Under the pieces are notes generated by a model. The model ran no database searches and was not told where the DNA came from. It saw only the letters and a list, made by a program, of their open reading frames with translations. Both the position numbers and the translations under genes were made by a program. DNA of 64,000 nucleotides from Mesorhizobium sp. M00.F.Ca.ET.216.01.1.1. GTDB lineage: Bacteria > Pseudomonadota > Alphaproteobacteria > Rhizobiales > Rhizobiaceae. The DNA lies in NCBI RefSeq assembly GCF_004010325.2, contig NZ_SADR02000015.1:1-64000 (forward strand). Direction: 5' to 3'. The first letter of the stretch is position 1. Each line of letters begins with the position of its first letter. This document shows positions 27,892 to 36,819 of the stretch, in pieces.

Positions 27892-28638
27892 ATGACACGT
27901 CCGGACCCGGCGATTGCATACCAGAGAGGCAGGTCGCCGGGTTTCGTCAGCCAGCGTGTGCTCTCCGAACTGGGGCGTCGCATCCTCGCCGGGCAATATG
28001 CCCAGCATTCGGCGCTGCCGACGGAGCTGCAGCTTTGTGCCGAGTTCGGCGTCAGCCGTACCGCCATGCGCGAGGCGACCAAGATGCTCGCAGCCAAGGG
28101 GCTGGTGGTTTCGCGCAAACGGGCCGGCACGCTGGTACAGGATTCCAGCCTGTGGAACCGGCTCGATCCGGACGTGCTGTCATGGATGAGCGCGACCGAC
28201 CCCGATCCCGAATTCGTGCGCGGGCTGATCGAGGCGCGTCTCGCCATCGAGCCGGCGGCGGCTGAGCTCGCGGCCAGGCGTGCGTCGGCCGGCGACCTCG
28301 CCCGTATCGAGGCCGGATACCTCGCCATGCGCGCGGCAGATCTCAGCGACCTCGCGGCGTGCGCGGAGGCCGATGTCGCCTTCCATGTCAGCATTCTCAA
28401 CGCCAGCCACAACCCGGTGTTCGCCGGCCTTGCCAGCCTGATCGGCCAGGCGTTGGAGAACTCATTCCGGCTGACGACCTCGGTCAGCCGCAACTATGCC
28501 GAGACGCTGGACGCCCATGGCGACGTGCTGGAGGCCATCCGCCTTCGCAAGCCGGATCAGGCGAGGGCGCGCATGCGCGCGCTGATCGATATCGCTTCCG
28601 CGGACCTTGTGAATGCCACCGCCAAACATCGCCCGTAG
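27892..28638 (+). CDS. FadR/GntR-family regulator (FCD domain)
   Basis: This 248-residue protein has an N-terminal winged helix (LPTELQLCAEFGVSRTAMRE, KGLVVSRKRAGTLVQ) and a helical FCD ligand domain with metal/ligand residues (EARLAIEPAAAELAARR, DVAFHVSILNASHNP). GntR/FCD proteins such as DgoR repress sugar-acid catabolic operons and respond to the acid or its keto-deoxy product. It follows the permease by 22 bases and probably regulates this operon. It is convergent with the broken LacI gene. Confidence 0.88.
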   Translation: MTRPDPAIAYQRGRSPGFVSQRVLSELGRRILAGQYAQHSALPTELQLCAEFGVSRTAMREATKMLAAKGLVVSRKRAGTLVQDSSLWNRLDPDVLSWMSATDPDPEFVRGLIEARLAIEPAAAELAARRASAGDLARIEAGYLAMRAADLSDLAACAEADVAFHVSILNASHNPVFAGLASLIGQALENSFRLTTSVSRNYAETLDAHGDVLEAIRLRKPDQARARMRALIDIASADLVNATAKHRP

Positions 28639-28662
28639 AGATGAGGCCAGGCCCTTGTCAGC

Positions 28663-29695
28663 TCATGCGGAAGCGCGGCGGACCAGCTGCCACGAAACGT
28701 CGAACAGGGTAGGCCTCGCGCGCGGCGTTCCCGAGATCAGTGCGATCAGATGATCGGCAAGGCGCTCGTAGTGGGTGGTCTCGGGGCCGATCGTCGTCAA
28801 TGCCGGATGACTGAATTCTCCCTCATCGATATTGCCACACCCGATGACCGCAATGTCGGCGGGTACGGAGAGGCCAGCCGCCGAATGCGTGCAGCGCGGT
28901 CACTGCTGCAAGATCGGATTCGGCGAAAAGCGCGGTCGGCCGCTCTTTGCGAGCGGCAAGTGCCCTGGCATTGGCAAAGGCTGCCTTGCGCGCTTCTGCG
29001 CCGCCGATCAGCAGGTCGGCTCGCAGCGGAACGCCGCGTGCTTGCAGGAACCTGTGATAGGCGGCGAGACGGCTCCCGTCCACCGCCCGCTCATGCAGCA
29101 TATAGGCGATGCAGCGATGGCCGGCTTGGTAAAGATAGTCGAGCGCCTCGAAGACGGCATCGCCCGTATGTTGGCGCACGACCGAGAAGCCTGCCGGCTC
29201 GATCGATGGGTGGAAGATCACGCCCGGCCGACCCGCGACCGCCAGACGCGCGGCTAAAAGCGCAACATCTCGCTCCGAGAGATGCTGCCAATCGGCGATA
29301 ACGCCATCGGCGAGCCCGCTTTCGATCTCGCGCACGATCCTGTCCATGCGCTCCATGGTGTCGCCCGCGGCGATGATCGTCGAAAAGCCGTTCAGCGCAG
29401 CCGCGGACTGGACATCCTGCGCGATGCGGTCGCTGAAGGGGACGCCGAGCCGCGGCAACAGCAGGCAGATCCGCTCGGCCTGTCGCCGGCGCAGCTGACG
29501 CGCGGTGCGGTTTTGCACGTAGTTGAGCTCCGCGACGGCGTCCAGGATACGCTGGCGCGCCTCCTTGCCAACGAACTTCAGGCGCGCGCTGTCGCCACTG
29601 AGCAGATAAGACACGGCAGCGGTCGATACCTTGGCGCGACGGGCGACATCGGCCATTGTCGGCGCCTTTTTTCGATTGAAGTTGCTCTCGCCCAT
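28663..29695 (-). pseudogene. LacI-family regulator, frameshifted
   Basis: The N-terminal LacI HTH is intact (TMADVARRAKVSTAAVSYLL), as is most of the effector domain. Near 28884 one extra base shifts the frame and ends translation at about 28823. Removing it restores AAGLSVPADIAVIGCGNIDE and a normal tail ending LVRRASA with a TGA at 28663-28665. The full protein would be about 343 residues. It sits just downstream of the sulfatase, so it may have controlled the sulfatase/transporter operon. A sequencing error is possible, but the binding-protein gene of this locus is also broken. Confidence 0.8.
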
Positions 29696-29726
29696 CTCAA
29701 CGCCCTGCAGTCCGGAGAGGGCGTGT

Positions 29727-31061
29727 TTAGCCCTCACTCAGAACATCTCCATGCCAATTTTCGTGCTCTACGGGAAGGATCTCGGGCCCTGCCTCGCCGG
29801 CCTCCTCCATGAGGGCAACGATGCGGCCTCTCAGCCACGCACGCGTCTGTGCGTGATCGGGCGAAGCTATGAGATTGCGGAGCTCGTTCGGGTCTTCCTC
29901 GAGGTCGTAGAGCCGCGCCTCGGCATAGAAATCGCTGCCCGAATCGCGCCAGCCGTCCTTTCCCGGCGCCTCGATCTCGTATTTCCACCGTCTGGTGCGC
30001 AAGGCGCGGCCGACATGATGCTCGCTGATCTGGATAAATATCTCGTCGCGCGGCGGCCGCTCGCCCCGCAGCGCATCGAGAAGCGAGATGCCTTGCATCG
30101 AATCGGGTACTTTCAGGCTGGCCGCGGCGAGCAGGGTCGGCGCGAGATCGACGAGGCTGACCAGCCCGTCATAAGTCCCGAGGCGCTCGAAGCCGGGGCC
30201 ATGGAAGAGCGTCGGTACGCGGATCGACGCCTCGTGACAGGAGCGCTTGTATTCATTGTTGCGGGTCTTGAAGTGGCATCCGTGGTCGGAGGTGAAGAGG
30301 ATAATGGTGTCGTCAAGGCGGCCAAGACTGTAGAGCGCCTCGATCAGCCGTCCAAACGCCTCGTCGAGGCGAGCGACCATGCCGAGATAGCCGGGAAAAT
30401 GCTCGGCTGTTGTGCCGCCAAGCGCGGCGAGATCGCCGGGGATGGCGAGCTTCTTGCGAATTCTCTCCTCGTATCCGAGCGGAGCAGGGTAGTTGTCCGT
30501 CTGGTTTTGGTGATGCGGCTCGAGGAAGGAGAGGAATAGGAAGAACGGTTCGTCTTCCTTAGAGGCGACGTAGCGGATTGCTGCGTCGGTGAGGGCATCG
30601 ACGCGATATCCCGGCAGCTTCACCGCCTTGCCGTCATTGTCGTGGACGACGGTGTCAAAGGGGCCGGAGGTGAACTCCAGGATGTTGGAGGCGAGCCAGT
30701 AGCTGTAGCCGCCGCGCTCTTCCTGCGTCACCGGCTCGGCGGACCCCAGGTGCCATTTGCCGATGTATGCGGTGTCGTAGCCAGCTGCTGCGAAATGATG
30801 CGCGAGCGTGCGTTCGCCCTTCGGCAGTGGAATATCGTTGCGGTAGCAGCCGGTCATGGTTGGGTACCGCCCCGTCTGGAAGACGGAGCGGGCCGGCCCA
30901 CAGACGGGTTGGCATGTAAACGAATTCGCCACGAACGTGCCGGTCCCGGCGAGGCGGTCGAAATTCGGCGTGAGCTCGAGCGGGTTGCCGTGTACGCCGA
31001 CGGTGTCCCAGCGCTGCTGGTCGGTGAAGAAGACGACGACGTTTGGTCGGCGGGATGTCAT
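29727..31061 (-). CDS. type I sulfatase (formylglycine-dependent)
   Basis: This 444-residue arylsulfatase-superfamily enzyme starts with the metal site NVVVFFTDQQRWDTVG. The C-x-P-x-R motif CGPAR within FTCQPVCGPARSVFQTG carries the Cys that must be converted to formylglycine; GKWHLG and the second metal site FTSDHGCHFK follow. No signal peptide is evident, suggesting a cytoplasmic enzyme acting on an imported sulfated compound. Upstream permeases of the MalFG type point to a sulfated sugar. The matching sulfatase-maturing enzyme is not in the window. Confidence 0.88.
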   Translation of the reverse strand: MTSRRPNVVVFFTDQQRWDTVGVHGNPLELTPNFDRLAGTGTFVANSFTCQPVCGPARSVFQTGRYPTMTGCYRNDIPLPKGERTLAHHFAAAGYDTAYIGKWHLGSAEPVTQEERGGYSYWLASNILEFTSGPFDTVVHDNDGKAVKLPGYRVDALTDAAIRYVASKEDEPFFLFLSFLEPHHQNQTDNYPAPLGYEERIRKKLAIPGDLAALGGTTAEHFPGYLGMVARLDEAFGRLIEALYSLGRLDDTIILFTSDHGCHFKTRNNEYKRSCHEASIRVPTLFHGPGFERLGTYDGLVSLVDLAPTLLAAASLKVPDSMQGISLLDALRGERPPRDEIFIQISEHHVGRALRTRRWKYEIEAPGKDGWRDSGSDFYAEARLYDLEEDPNELRNLIASPDHAQTRAWLRGRIVALMEEAGEAGPEILPVEHENWHGDVLSEG

Positions 31062-31085
31062 GGAAGGGCACTCACTCCGGATGGG

Positions 31086-31901
31086 CTATTTCATGCCCGC
31101 CAGCATGACGCTGCGGACGAAGTAGCGCTGTGTGGCGAGGAACAGGAGAAGACTTGGGATGAAGAGGATGACGCCGCCCGTCGCCGTCAGGTTCCATTGG
31201 GTGAAGTATTCCTGGTTGAAGAGCGTCAGCCCCGTCGTTATCGGCCGCATCTCGGTCGTGCTCACAGCGACGAGTGGCCAGAGAAACTCGTTCCACTGGA
31301 AGACGAAGGTGAGGAGCGCAAGCGTGACGAGCGCGGGGCGGACCTGCGGCAGCACGATCCGCCAGTAGACGCCGAGCTCCGAGCAGCCGTCCAGGCGCGC
31401 GGCGTCGATCAGCTCGTCCGGGATCGGACGGATGAACTGCCGCATCAGGAAGATGCCGTAGGCGCTCATGGCGAAAGGCACGATGAGGCCTTGATAGGTG
31501 TTCAGCCAGCCCATCCGCGCGGTGAGCACATAGAGCGGGATCATGCGGATGAAGAAGGGGATCATCAGCGTCGACAGGATAGCGACGAACATGAACCGCT
31601 TGCCGGGGAAATCCATCTTGGCGAACACGTAGCCGATCAGCGGATCGAAGATCAGGTGGAGGAAGGTAATTCCGCCGGCGATGATGAAGCTGTTGAGCGT
31701 GAAGCGGGCGAAGGGCGCCTTCTGCCAGATGTCGACATAGTTCGAGAACTGCAGCATCTCGGGAACGAGGATCGGAACGCCGCTGAGGATGTCGGCATCG
31801 CTCTGGAGCGACAGCGAGAACATGTAGAGAAAAGGGAAGATGCAAAGCGCGACACAGAGCATCAGTAGCAGATAAATGGAGGCCGTCTTCATCAGTTTCA
31901 T
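31086..31901 (-). CDS. carbohydrate ABC transporter permease, MalG type
   Basis: This 271-residue inner-membrane permease has an N-terminal membrane helix and the MalG-family EAA loop ELIDAARLDGCSELGVYWRI, followed by PQVRPALVTLALLTFVFQWNEF. ATG 31901 has GAGGGG five bases upstream; a TTG at 31913 overlapping the MalF stop is the alternative. It pairs with the MalF-type permease. Confidence 0.88.
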   Translation of the reverse strand: MKLMKTASIYLLLMLCVALCIFPFLYMFSLSLQSDADILSGVPILVPEMLQFSNYVDIWQKAPFARFTLNSFIIAGGITFLHLIFDPLIGYVFAKMDFPGKRFMFVAILSTLMIPFFIRMIPLYVLTARMGWLNTYQGLIVPFAMSAYGIFLMRQFIRPIPDELIDAARLDGCSELGVYWRIVLPQVRPALVTLALLTFVFQWNEFLWPLVAVSTTEMRPITTGLTLFNQEYFTQWNLTATGGVILFIPSLLLFLATQRYFVRSVMLAGMK

Positions 31902-31909
31902 TCGGCCCC

Positions 31910-32866
31910 TCAATAGCTGACTTCGCGGTTGAGCAGCCGAAACTGGACGAAGGTGATGGCCAGGATCAGCAAGAACATGAGGAAGGAGAGCGCGGAGGCA
32001 TAGCCGATATTGAGCTCGAAGAAGGCTGCCTCGAATACATGCAGGCTGAAGAGCCGGGTGGCATCGGCTGGCCCGCCCTTGGTGATGAGGTAGGCCGGCG
32101 CGAGTTCCTGGAGCTGGCTGATCGTGCTGACGACCGCGATAAAGAGGGTCGTCGGCGTCAAGAGTGGCCAGGTCACGTGCCGGAACTGCTGCGCCGGTGA
32201 TGCGCCGTCAATCGAGGCCGCATCGTAGAAGTCGCTAGGGATCGACTGGAGCGCCGCGAGGTAGATCAGCATCGCATAGCCGACATCCTTCCAGACCGTG
32301 ATGGCGATAAGTGTCGGGAGCGCCGTCGAGGTCTCGGAGAGCCAACTCTGCGTCGGCAGGCCGAGTTCCGCGAGGATGCTGTTCAATATCCCCGTATAGG
32401 GGTCGAGGATCGCCTGCCACATTAGCGCGACGATCACGAAGGAGATGATGTAGGGGAAGAAGATGATTGCGCGGATTGCCGCGTGTCCGGGTATCGGCCG
32501 GTTGAGCAGGACCGCGAGGCCGAGCCCTATGGCGATGCTCGCCGCCGTCACACCGATGGCGAAGGCAAGCGTCACGATAACGGATTGCCGGACCCGCGCG
32601 TCCTGAAATGCCGTCATATAGTTGTCGAAGCCTGCGAACCGGCTTTCGCCGATCAGCGGCTGACCCGTGTGGAGGCTTGCCAAGAATTCCAGGCCGATCG
32701 GATAGAAGAAAAAGACGGTGAAATAGACGATCGCCGGCGACAGCAGGAGGTAGGCGACGAGCGCGCGGCGCGTCCGTTGGCTAAGACGGTCCGCTCGCAA
32801 GAGCGCCGCCATCCCGTTACCGATGCCCGCGACGGCCACTACACCTGCGCTCCCGCCGGAGGCCAT
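31910..32866 (-). CDS. carbohydrate ABC transporter permease, MalF type
   Basis: This 318-residue inner-membrane permease has six hydrophobic segments and the EAA loop FYDAASIDGASPAQQFRHVTWPLL. ATG 32866 lies four bases after the binding-protein stop; an internal ATG (32812, MAALLRADRL) would give a more usual short N-terminus. No ATPase for this importer is encoded here, so it may use a shared MalK/UgpC-type protein. Confidence 0.87.
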   Translation of the reverse strand: MASGGSAGVVAVAGIGNGMAALLRADRLSQRTRRALVAYLLLSPAIVYFTVFFFYPIGLEFLASLHTGQPLIGESRFAGFDNYMTAFQDARVRQSVIVTLAFAIGVTAASIAIGLGLAVLLNRPIPGHAAIRAIIFFPYIISFVIVALMWQAILDPYTGILNSILAELGLPTQSWLSETSTALPTLIAITVWKDVGYAMLIYLAALQSIPSDFYDAASIDGASPAQQFRHVTWPLLTPTTLFIAVVSTISQLQELAPAYLITKGGPADATRLFSLHVFEAAFFELNIGYASALSFLMFLLILAITFVQFRLLNREVSY

Positions 32867-32870
32867 CCGC

Positions 32871-33911
32871 CTACTTGCTCGCCAGGATGGCGTTAGCCTC
32901 AGCCGCGAATTTCGGCATCACCTCGGCCGCAGGCATCTGATTGAAGACGATCTCTTCGAGCGCGCTCTGGAGGAGCTTGTCGATCCGCGCGTGCTTGCCG
33001 GTCAGGCGAAGCGCGGCGTTGGTGTCCTGCGCGTATGGAAGGCACTTGCCGAAACTGCCGATGACCGGGTCGGCCTGAACCTCAGGGTTTTCCGCCCAGG
33101 ATTTGCGTGGCATCGTCATGCCGGCTTCCTTCGTAGCCGCGAGTTCCGTGTCGAGGGCGACGAGCCGCTTCAGAAGGTCCCAGGCTTCCGTCGGATGCTT
33201 GGCATTCTTCGGGATCATCAGGCTGACGCCACCGGCAAACGTCGCCTGCGCCTTGTGCTTGAGAGAAGGCGCGACCGCCCAGTTGAGCTTGGGATTGCCG
33301 GAGCGGATCGGCTTAACATCCCACGGCCCGGTGATGATCATGGCCACACGATTGGCAGTGAAGAGCTTTTGCGGTCCCTCGTAGTCCGCGCCCACTACCG
33401 GCTTGGTTGCGGCCTTTTCCTTGTGGATCAAGTCGGAGAGGAACTGGATTGCTTCGATTGCCTCGGGACTGTCGAGATTAACCTTGTTCGTCTTGGCGTC
33501 ATAGTAGCTGACGCCGTTCTGGAGAAACCACGACCAGTAGTAGCCGATGCTCGGATTGGGCGCAAAACCGAAGCGTGCGCCGCCCGTGGTCGCCTTGGCG
33601 ACCTTCCGGAATTCCTCCCACGTCGTCGGCGGTGCGTTGAAGCCTGCGGCCTTCAGCATGTCGACATTGTAGACGAGGGTTGCGCAGGTCAGATGGATCT
33701 GGACGCCGTAGTATTGGTCGCCGAGCTTGTTCCGCTCGACGGAATAGGCTTGCCAATCGTCGGGATAGCCGATCGCCTTGCCATCTTGCTCGACGAAGTC
33801 GTTGAGCGACCGCAGGAGGCCCTGCTGGCCGAATTCCTGCACCCAGCCACCTGGCTCGGCAGCGAGATCGGGCGAGTTCTTGGCGGCGAAATCCGCCACC
33901 AGCTTGGGGGC
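32871..33911 (-). pseudogene. carbohydrate ABC substrate-binding protein lacking its N-terminus
   Basis: The frame matches MalE/UgpB-type binding proteins (YGVQIHLTCATLVYNVDMLK, AGFNAPPTTWEEFRKVAK, ITGPWDV) through a normal C-terminus. The 5' side stops abruptly at about 33911 in APKLVADFAAKNSPD. The signal peptide and roughly 60-80 residues are missing. A GTG at 33899 could start translation, but the product would stay in the cytoplasm. The opposite side of the junction is a LuxR-type HTH fragment on the other strand. The sugar importer is therefore probably inactive. Confidence 0.8.
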
Positions 33912-34123
33912 CGTACACGGTGGCCAGGCAGCATCCGCTAGGCCCGACGAGGCAAGAACAACAGGTTCTCACCTTGATTGCCGAAGGTTTGGGCAACAAG
34001 GAGGCCGCTCGGCGGCTGTCGCGCTCGCCGCGGACAGTCGAGCATCAGGTTTCCGCCGTGCTCGGCAAATTCAACGCAGCAAACCGGATGGAGATTCTGC
34101 TCCGCCTTCGCGGCGAGCCCTGA
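33912..34123 (+). pseudogene. LuxR/GerE-type DNA-binding fragment
   Basis: About 67 codons encode a complete GerE helix-turn-helix (QQVLTLIAEGLGNKEAARRL, SPRTVEHQVSAVLGKF) with a normal stop. Nothing of the expected receiver or ATPase part lies upstream: the frame runs straight into the truncated binding-protein gene. The leading R-Q-H-P-L-G-P-T-R-Q-E resembles the linker before the HTH in large LuxR/AAA proteins. A stand-alone HTH protein from GTG 33920 is possible but has no clear ribosome site. Confidence 0.65.
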
Positions 34124-34154
34124 CTTCTGCCGCCGGAAGGCGCGCTGCGAGCCA

Positions 34155-34211
34155 GTGAAAACCGGGCAAATTCGTGAAAACTGGGCAAGTTCGCGAAAAT
34201 TAGGAAATCAG
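34155..34211. repeat. three degenerate 19-bp direct repeats
   Basis: GTGAAAACCGGGCAAATTC (34155-34173) is followed by a copy with two changes (34174-34192) and a weaker third copy (34193-34211). They sit between the LuxR fragment and the exported-protein gene at 34333. They could be regulator sites or slippage products. Confidence 0.6.
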
Positions 34212-34332
34212 TCGTCCGAAAACTAGGTGGCCGTACCGATGTGCGCGCACGCCGCTGCGCGCAGGATGAACTCGAGAGTTTGGAAAGGACTGCAAAGCAG
34301 TTCATGAGCTCGCCAATCCGAGAGGAACAGCA

Positions 34333-34713
34333 ATGATCAAACGTTCTACCGCATTTGCAGTGACCCTGCTCACCACCACGAGCGTGGCGGCGGCCTCGGA
34401 ACTTGCGCCGGGGAACGGCCACAGCATCCATCGCGGCCGCTTCAACGGCGCTGTCTACTATACGGTCGAGCAAGAGGGCTACCGCGTCGTTGCGACCCTG
34501 GCTTCCGGGGCCGATGTGCAGCCGATCCGGTTCGTCTCCACGCTCGGACCGAAGCAACGCATGACGATCTCCGTGCCACAAGCCGTCGGCCAGCCGCCCG
34601 TCGATTTCGAGATCCTGCGGGATGGCGCAACGGTTCTCGTAAGCGAACCCGCCTCCACTCCGATGGGTGATCCGGCGGAACAAGCCTCGGCCGAGGAGGC
34701 TCTCGATCGGTAA
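34333..34713 (+). CDS. small exported protein, paralogue of 2934-3314
   Basis: This 126-residue protein has a signal peptide (TAFAVTLLTTTSVAAA-SE). Its mature part is highly similar to the protein at 2934: PGNG-SIH, YYTVEQ-GYRVVATLASGAD, PIRF-STLG, ISVPQ-GQP, FEILR-G. Differences concentrate in the signal peptide and acidic tail, as expected for an expressed, selected pair. GAGGAAC precedes ATG 34333. Function and family are unknown; it is probably periplasmic. Confidence 0.8.
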   Translation: MIKRSTAFAVTLLTTTSVAAASELAPGNGHSIHRGRFNGAVYYTVEQEGYRVVATLASGADVQPIRFVSTLGPKQRMTISVPQAVGQPPVDFEILRDGATVLVSEPASTPMGDPAEQASAEEALDR

Positions 34714-34721
34714 CGGTCTCG

Positions 34722-34770
34722 TAGCCGCGTCCGGAACCTAATGGTTTCCATCCGTTCCGGCGCGCGGCTA
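34722..34770. terminator. large imperfect hairpin between convergent genes
   Basis: TAGCCGCG (34722-34729) pairs with CGCGGCTA (34763-34770), and the inner CCGGAAC (34731-34737) with GTTCCGG (34754-34760). The structure lies between the convergent exported-protein and antiporter genes and could act in both directions. There is no U-tract, so termination would not be classical. Confidence 0.45.
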
Positions 34771-34805
34771 TGCAGGTGCCCACGACTGTCGGAGGCCAGC
34801 GGCCG

Positions 34806-35915
34806 CTAGGGCACGACGATAAGGAACAGGTAGGCGACAAAGACGACGAGATGAACGAGCCCGGTCAGCATCGTTGTTCGCCCCGTTCCAAAGCTCACAA
34901 TGCTGATGGCAAGCGCGAGGATCAGAAGCACGGTATCCCCCGAGCCCAGACCAAGTATCAGGGTTCGTCCTGTGACTAGGCTCGCCGCACCGATGGCCGG
35001 GATCGTCAGGCCGATTGTGGCGCAGGCGGAGCCAAGGGCGACATTCAGCCCTCGCTGAAGTTCGTTATTGAGCGCTGCGCGGACGGCCGATACCGCCTCC
35101 GGCATAAGCACAAGCGCAGCGACGAAGAAGCCCACGATTGCGTCCGCCTGGGGAACTTGAAGAAACTCGAGCCCATCCTCGATGCTGCCGGCCACCTGCT
35201 CGGTCAGAAGAACGATCCCTGCCAGTCCGACCAACAGAAGCAGCACGTTGACGGTTGCTTTCCCACCCTCAGGTGCGTGCTCCTCATTCTCCGCGCCGGA
35301 TGTCAGGTCCTCGATAAAATCGCCCCGATGACGCACCGTTTGAGCAAAGATGAACGCACTATAGAGGAGGATTGAAAGAATGCTCACAAAAGCGAGTTGC
35401 AATGCGGAGAACGTGCCGGGACCTGTTGCAAGAGTGTAGTTTGGCAGGATCAGGGTAAGAACCGTCAGCGCCATGAGGACGGTAAGGGAAGCGTTGGTGC
35501 CCTGTCGTTTGATGTCCTGATATCGATGCTTCAGCCCACCCAGGGTGAGGCACACGCCGACGACGCCAGTACACACTATCATGACCGTCGAAAACACGGA
35601 CTCGCGTGCCAGCGTCGGGTTGTTCTCGCCGTGCAGCATCATCGAAACGATTACGGATGCTTCGATGGCCGTGACCGAAAATGTCAACAGCAGCGTGCCA
35701 AAAGGCTCACCGAGCCGCAGTGCGGCGGCTTCCGCATGGTGCAAAACCACGAACACTGTCGCGAAGATGAAGACAGCAACCGCGACCAACGCCAGAATCT
35801 TGATCGAAAGCGGCGAATGCTCGATCGACGTTGCGCCGAAATAAATTACTGCGGCCAGGCCCAGGGACCCGATTGGGAACAGATATTGGCTAATCGGCAG
35901 TCGATGAACAGCCAA
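34806..35915 (-). CDS. chaA: Ca2+/H+ antiporter, ChaA/CaCA family
   Basis: This 369-residue inner-membrane cation/proton exchanger has about eleven hydrophobic segments in two related halves. Each half holds a CaCA alpha-repeat motif with acidic residues: GEPFGTLLLTFSVTAIEASVI in the first, and VLMPEAVSAVRAALNNELQRG in the second. An acidic cytoplasmic loop (LTSGAENEEHAPEGG) joins the halves. The start appears to be TTG 35915 with AAGGA upstream; no ATG lies nearby. By homology with ChaA it exports Ca2+ (and perhaps Na+/K+) at alkaline pH. Confidence 0.87.
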   Translation of the reverse strand: MAVHRLPISQYLFPIGSLGLAAVIYFGATSIEHSPLSIKILALVAVAVFIFATVFVVLHHAEAAALRLGEPFGTLLLTFSVTAIEASVIVSMMLHGENNPTLARESVFSTVMIVCTGVVGVCLTLGGLKHRYQDIKRQGTNASLTVLMALTVLTLILPNYTLATGPGTFSALQLAFVSILSILLYSAFIFAQTVRHRGDFIEDLTSGAENEEHAPEGGKATVNVLLLLVGLAGIVLLTEQVAGSIEDGLEFLQVPQADAIVGFFVAALVLMPEAVSAVRAALNNELQRGLNVALGSACATIGLTIPAIGAASLVTGRTLILGLGSGDTVLLILALAISIVSFGTGRTTMLTGLVHLVVFVAYLFLIVVP

Positions 35916-36144
35916 GCCGGATTTCCTTCTTCGCCATCGATAGTCAGGTCATCACAGAGACTGACCAAAGTTATCCGCAGCGGGTCTCGCCAACATAGAG
36001 GGAAGTTGACATTGCGTCGGGTTGTTGTCGAGCAAGAGCCGAACCGCTGTATGGACCCAGCCCCATTTACCACATCACGCTGATATCAGGGCCTCTTCAT
36101 GACGACAGCGCCGCGCGTTCGTTGGGACGCGCAAAGGACACTGT

Positions 36145-36220
36145 AGCACTTTGATTTCGCGCATGATCCTTTCCGAAAATCGATTCCGATTTTCGCTGGC
36201 ACCGGTTCGGTGTCATGCAC
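36145..36220. repeat. rhizobial intergenic repeat, GCATGATCC-type
   Basis: The block GCATGATCCTTTCCGAAAAT, followed by a CGATTCCGATTTTCG segment and closing in GTGTCATGC, follows the layout of a very common rhizobial intergenic palindrome (GCATGAT ... TTCCGAAAA ... ATCATGC). This copy is diverged in its right half. Recognition is from memory of the motif, not from comparison within the window. Confidence 0.55.
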
Positions 36221-36329
36221 CAAGCGGCGCGGCGTTGCCGGCCGATGTTTCGAAATCGAAGAGCTTCTGCGTAACGAGTGCCGCCGCACCTCTTGCCCAG
36301 GAATTGTCTTCCCAATCCAGTCAAGGACA

Positions 36330-36475
36330 GGCCGGTTGCGGTAACAGGCATTCCTGCCGGCAGGAACCTGCTCGACGGCGAAAGGCCGGTTTCCGGTGCA
36401 CTGACGCTCGACGGATATGGCTGCGCCATCGTCGAATTTGAACTGAACGCGAGTAGAGGTGCGCTGCAAAGCTGA
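36330..36475 (+). pseudogene. possible C-terminal remnant of a beta-galactosidase-like glycosidase
   Basis: One frame reads VTGIPAGRNLLDGERPVSGA, then LTLDGYGCAIVEFEL. This resembles the last beta-sandwich strands of GH42-like glycosidases (D-L-L-T-G-E ... G ... L-x-P-Y-G-V-A-V-L). No upstream glycosidase sequence or ribosome site is visible. The assignment rests on pattern memory and is weak. Confidence 0.25.
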
Positions 36476-36505
36476 TCGCCATCATCGGGGGAGGGGGCCG
36501 GCGTC

Positions 36506-36597
36506 CTAGAGCGCGTCGCATGAAGCGACGCGTTTAAGCCTTTGCTTTTATGCATATCGTTGTCGCAAAACCGCTGCGTGCTTTTTGGGCGGCACAC
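36506..36597 (+). repeat. Mesorhizobium-type intergenic repeat, copy A
   Basis: The stretch starts with a GCGTCGC/GCGACGC hairpin and continues TTGCTTTTATGCATATCGTT, then GTCGCAAAACCGCTGCGTGC and TTTTTGGGCGGCAC. The same core occurs in opposite orientation at 51159-51230 with only a few changes, so it is a dispersed repeat. These elements are common between rhizobial genes and are transcribed as hairpins; their role is not known. Confidence 0.8.
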
Positions 36598-36819
36598 ACC
36601 AGACAGGGCAGCAGCGGTCGGCGGCGAAACCGGTGTCGATGAATGGAACTCGGCGCTGTGCTCAGCTTGTCCGCCGATCGGCCAAGGTCGCTGGCGGAAC
36701 TCTTTCACAGCATGGAAGCCCGCCATATCAATCTCTCACACGATGATGCCCGCTGGTTGGAAAAGGGTGACAAATGAGTTCTGCTACCTCATCAATGTCA
36801 TCGGTATCGGGAGAAGACC

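Larger units (their letters stand above)
35916..36819. other. repeat-rich intergenic region
   Basis: No intact gene is seen in this 904-base gap. It contains two different rhizobial intergenic repeats (36145-36220 and 36506-36597), and between them a possible C-terminal remnant of a glycosidase (36330-36475). Confidence 0.6.

Noticed and set aside
30642..31868. A 408-codon plus-strand frame across the sulfatase and MalG genes
   Set aside because: It spans two genes of the other strand and reads as charged low-complexity sequence; no recognisable protein.
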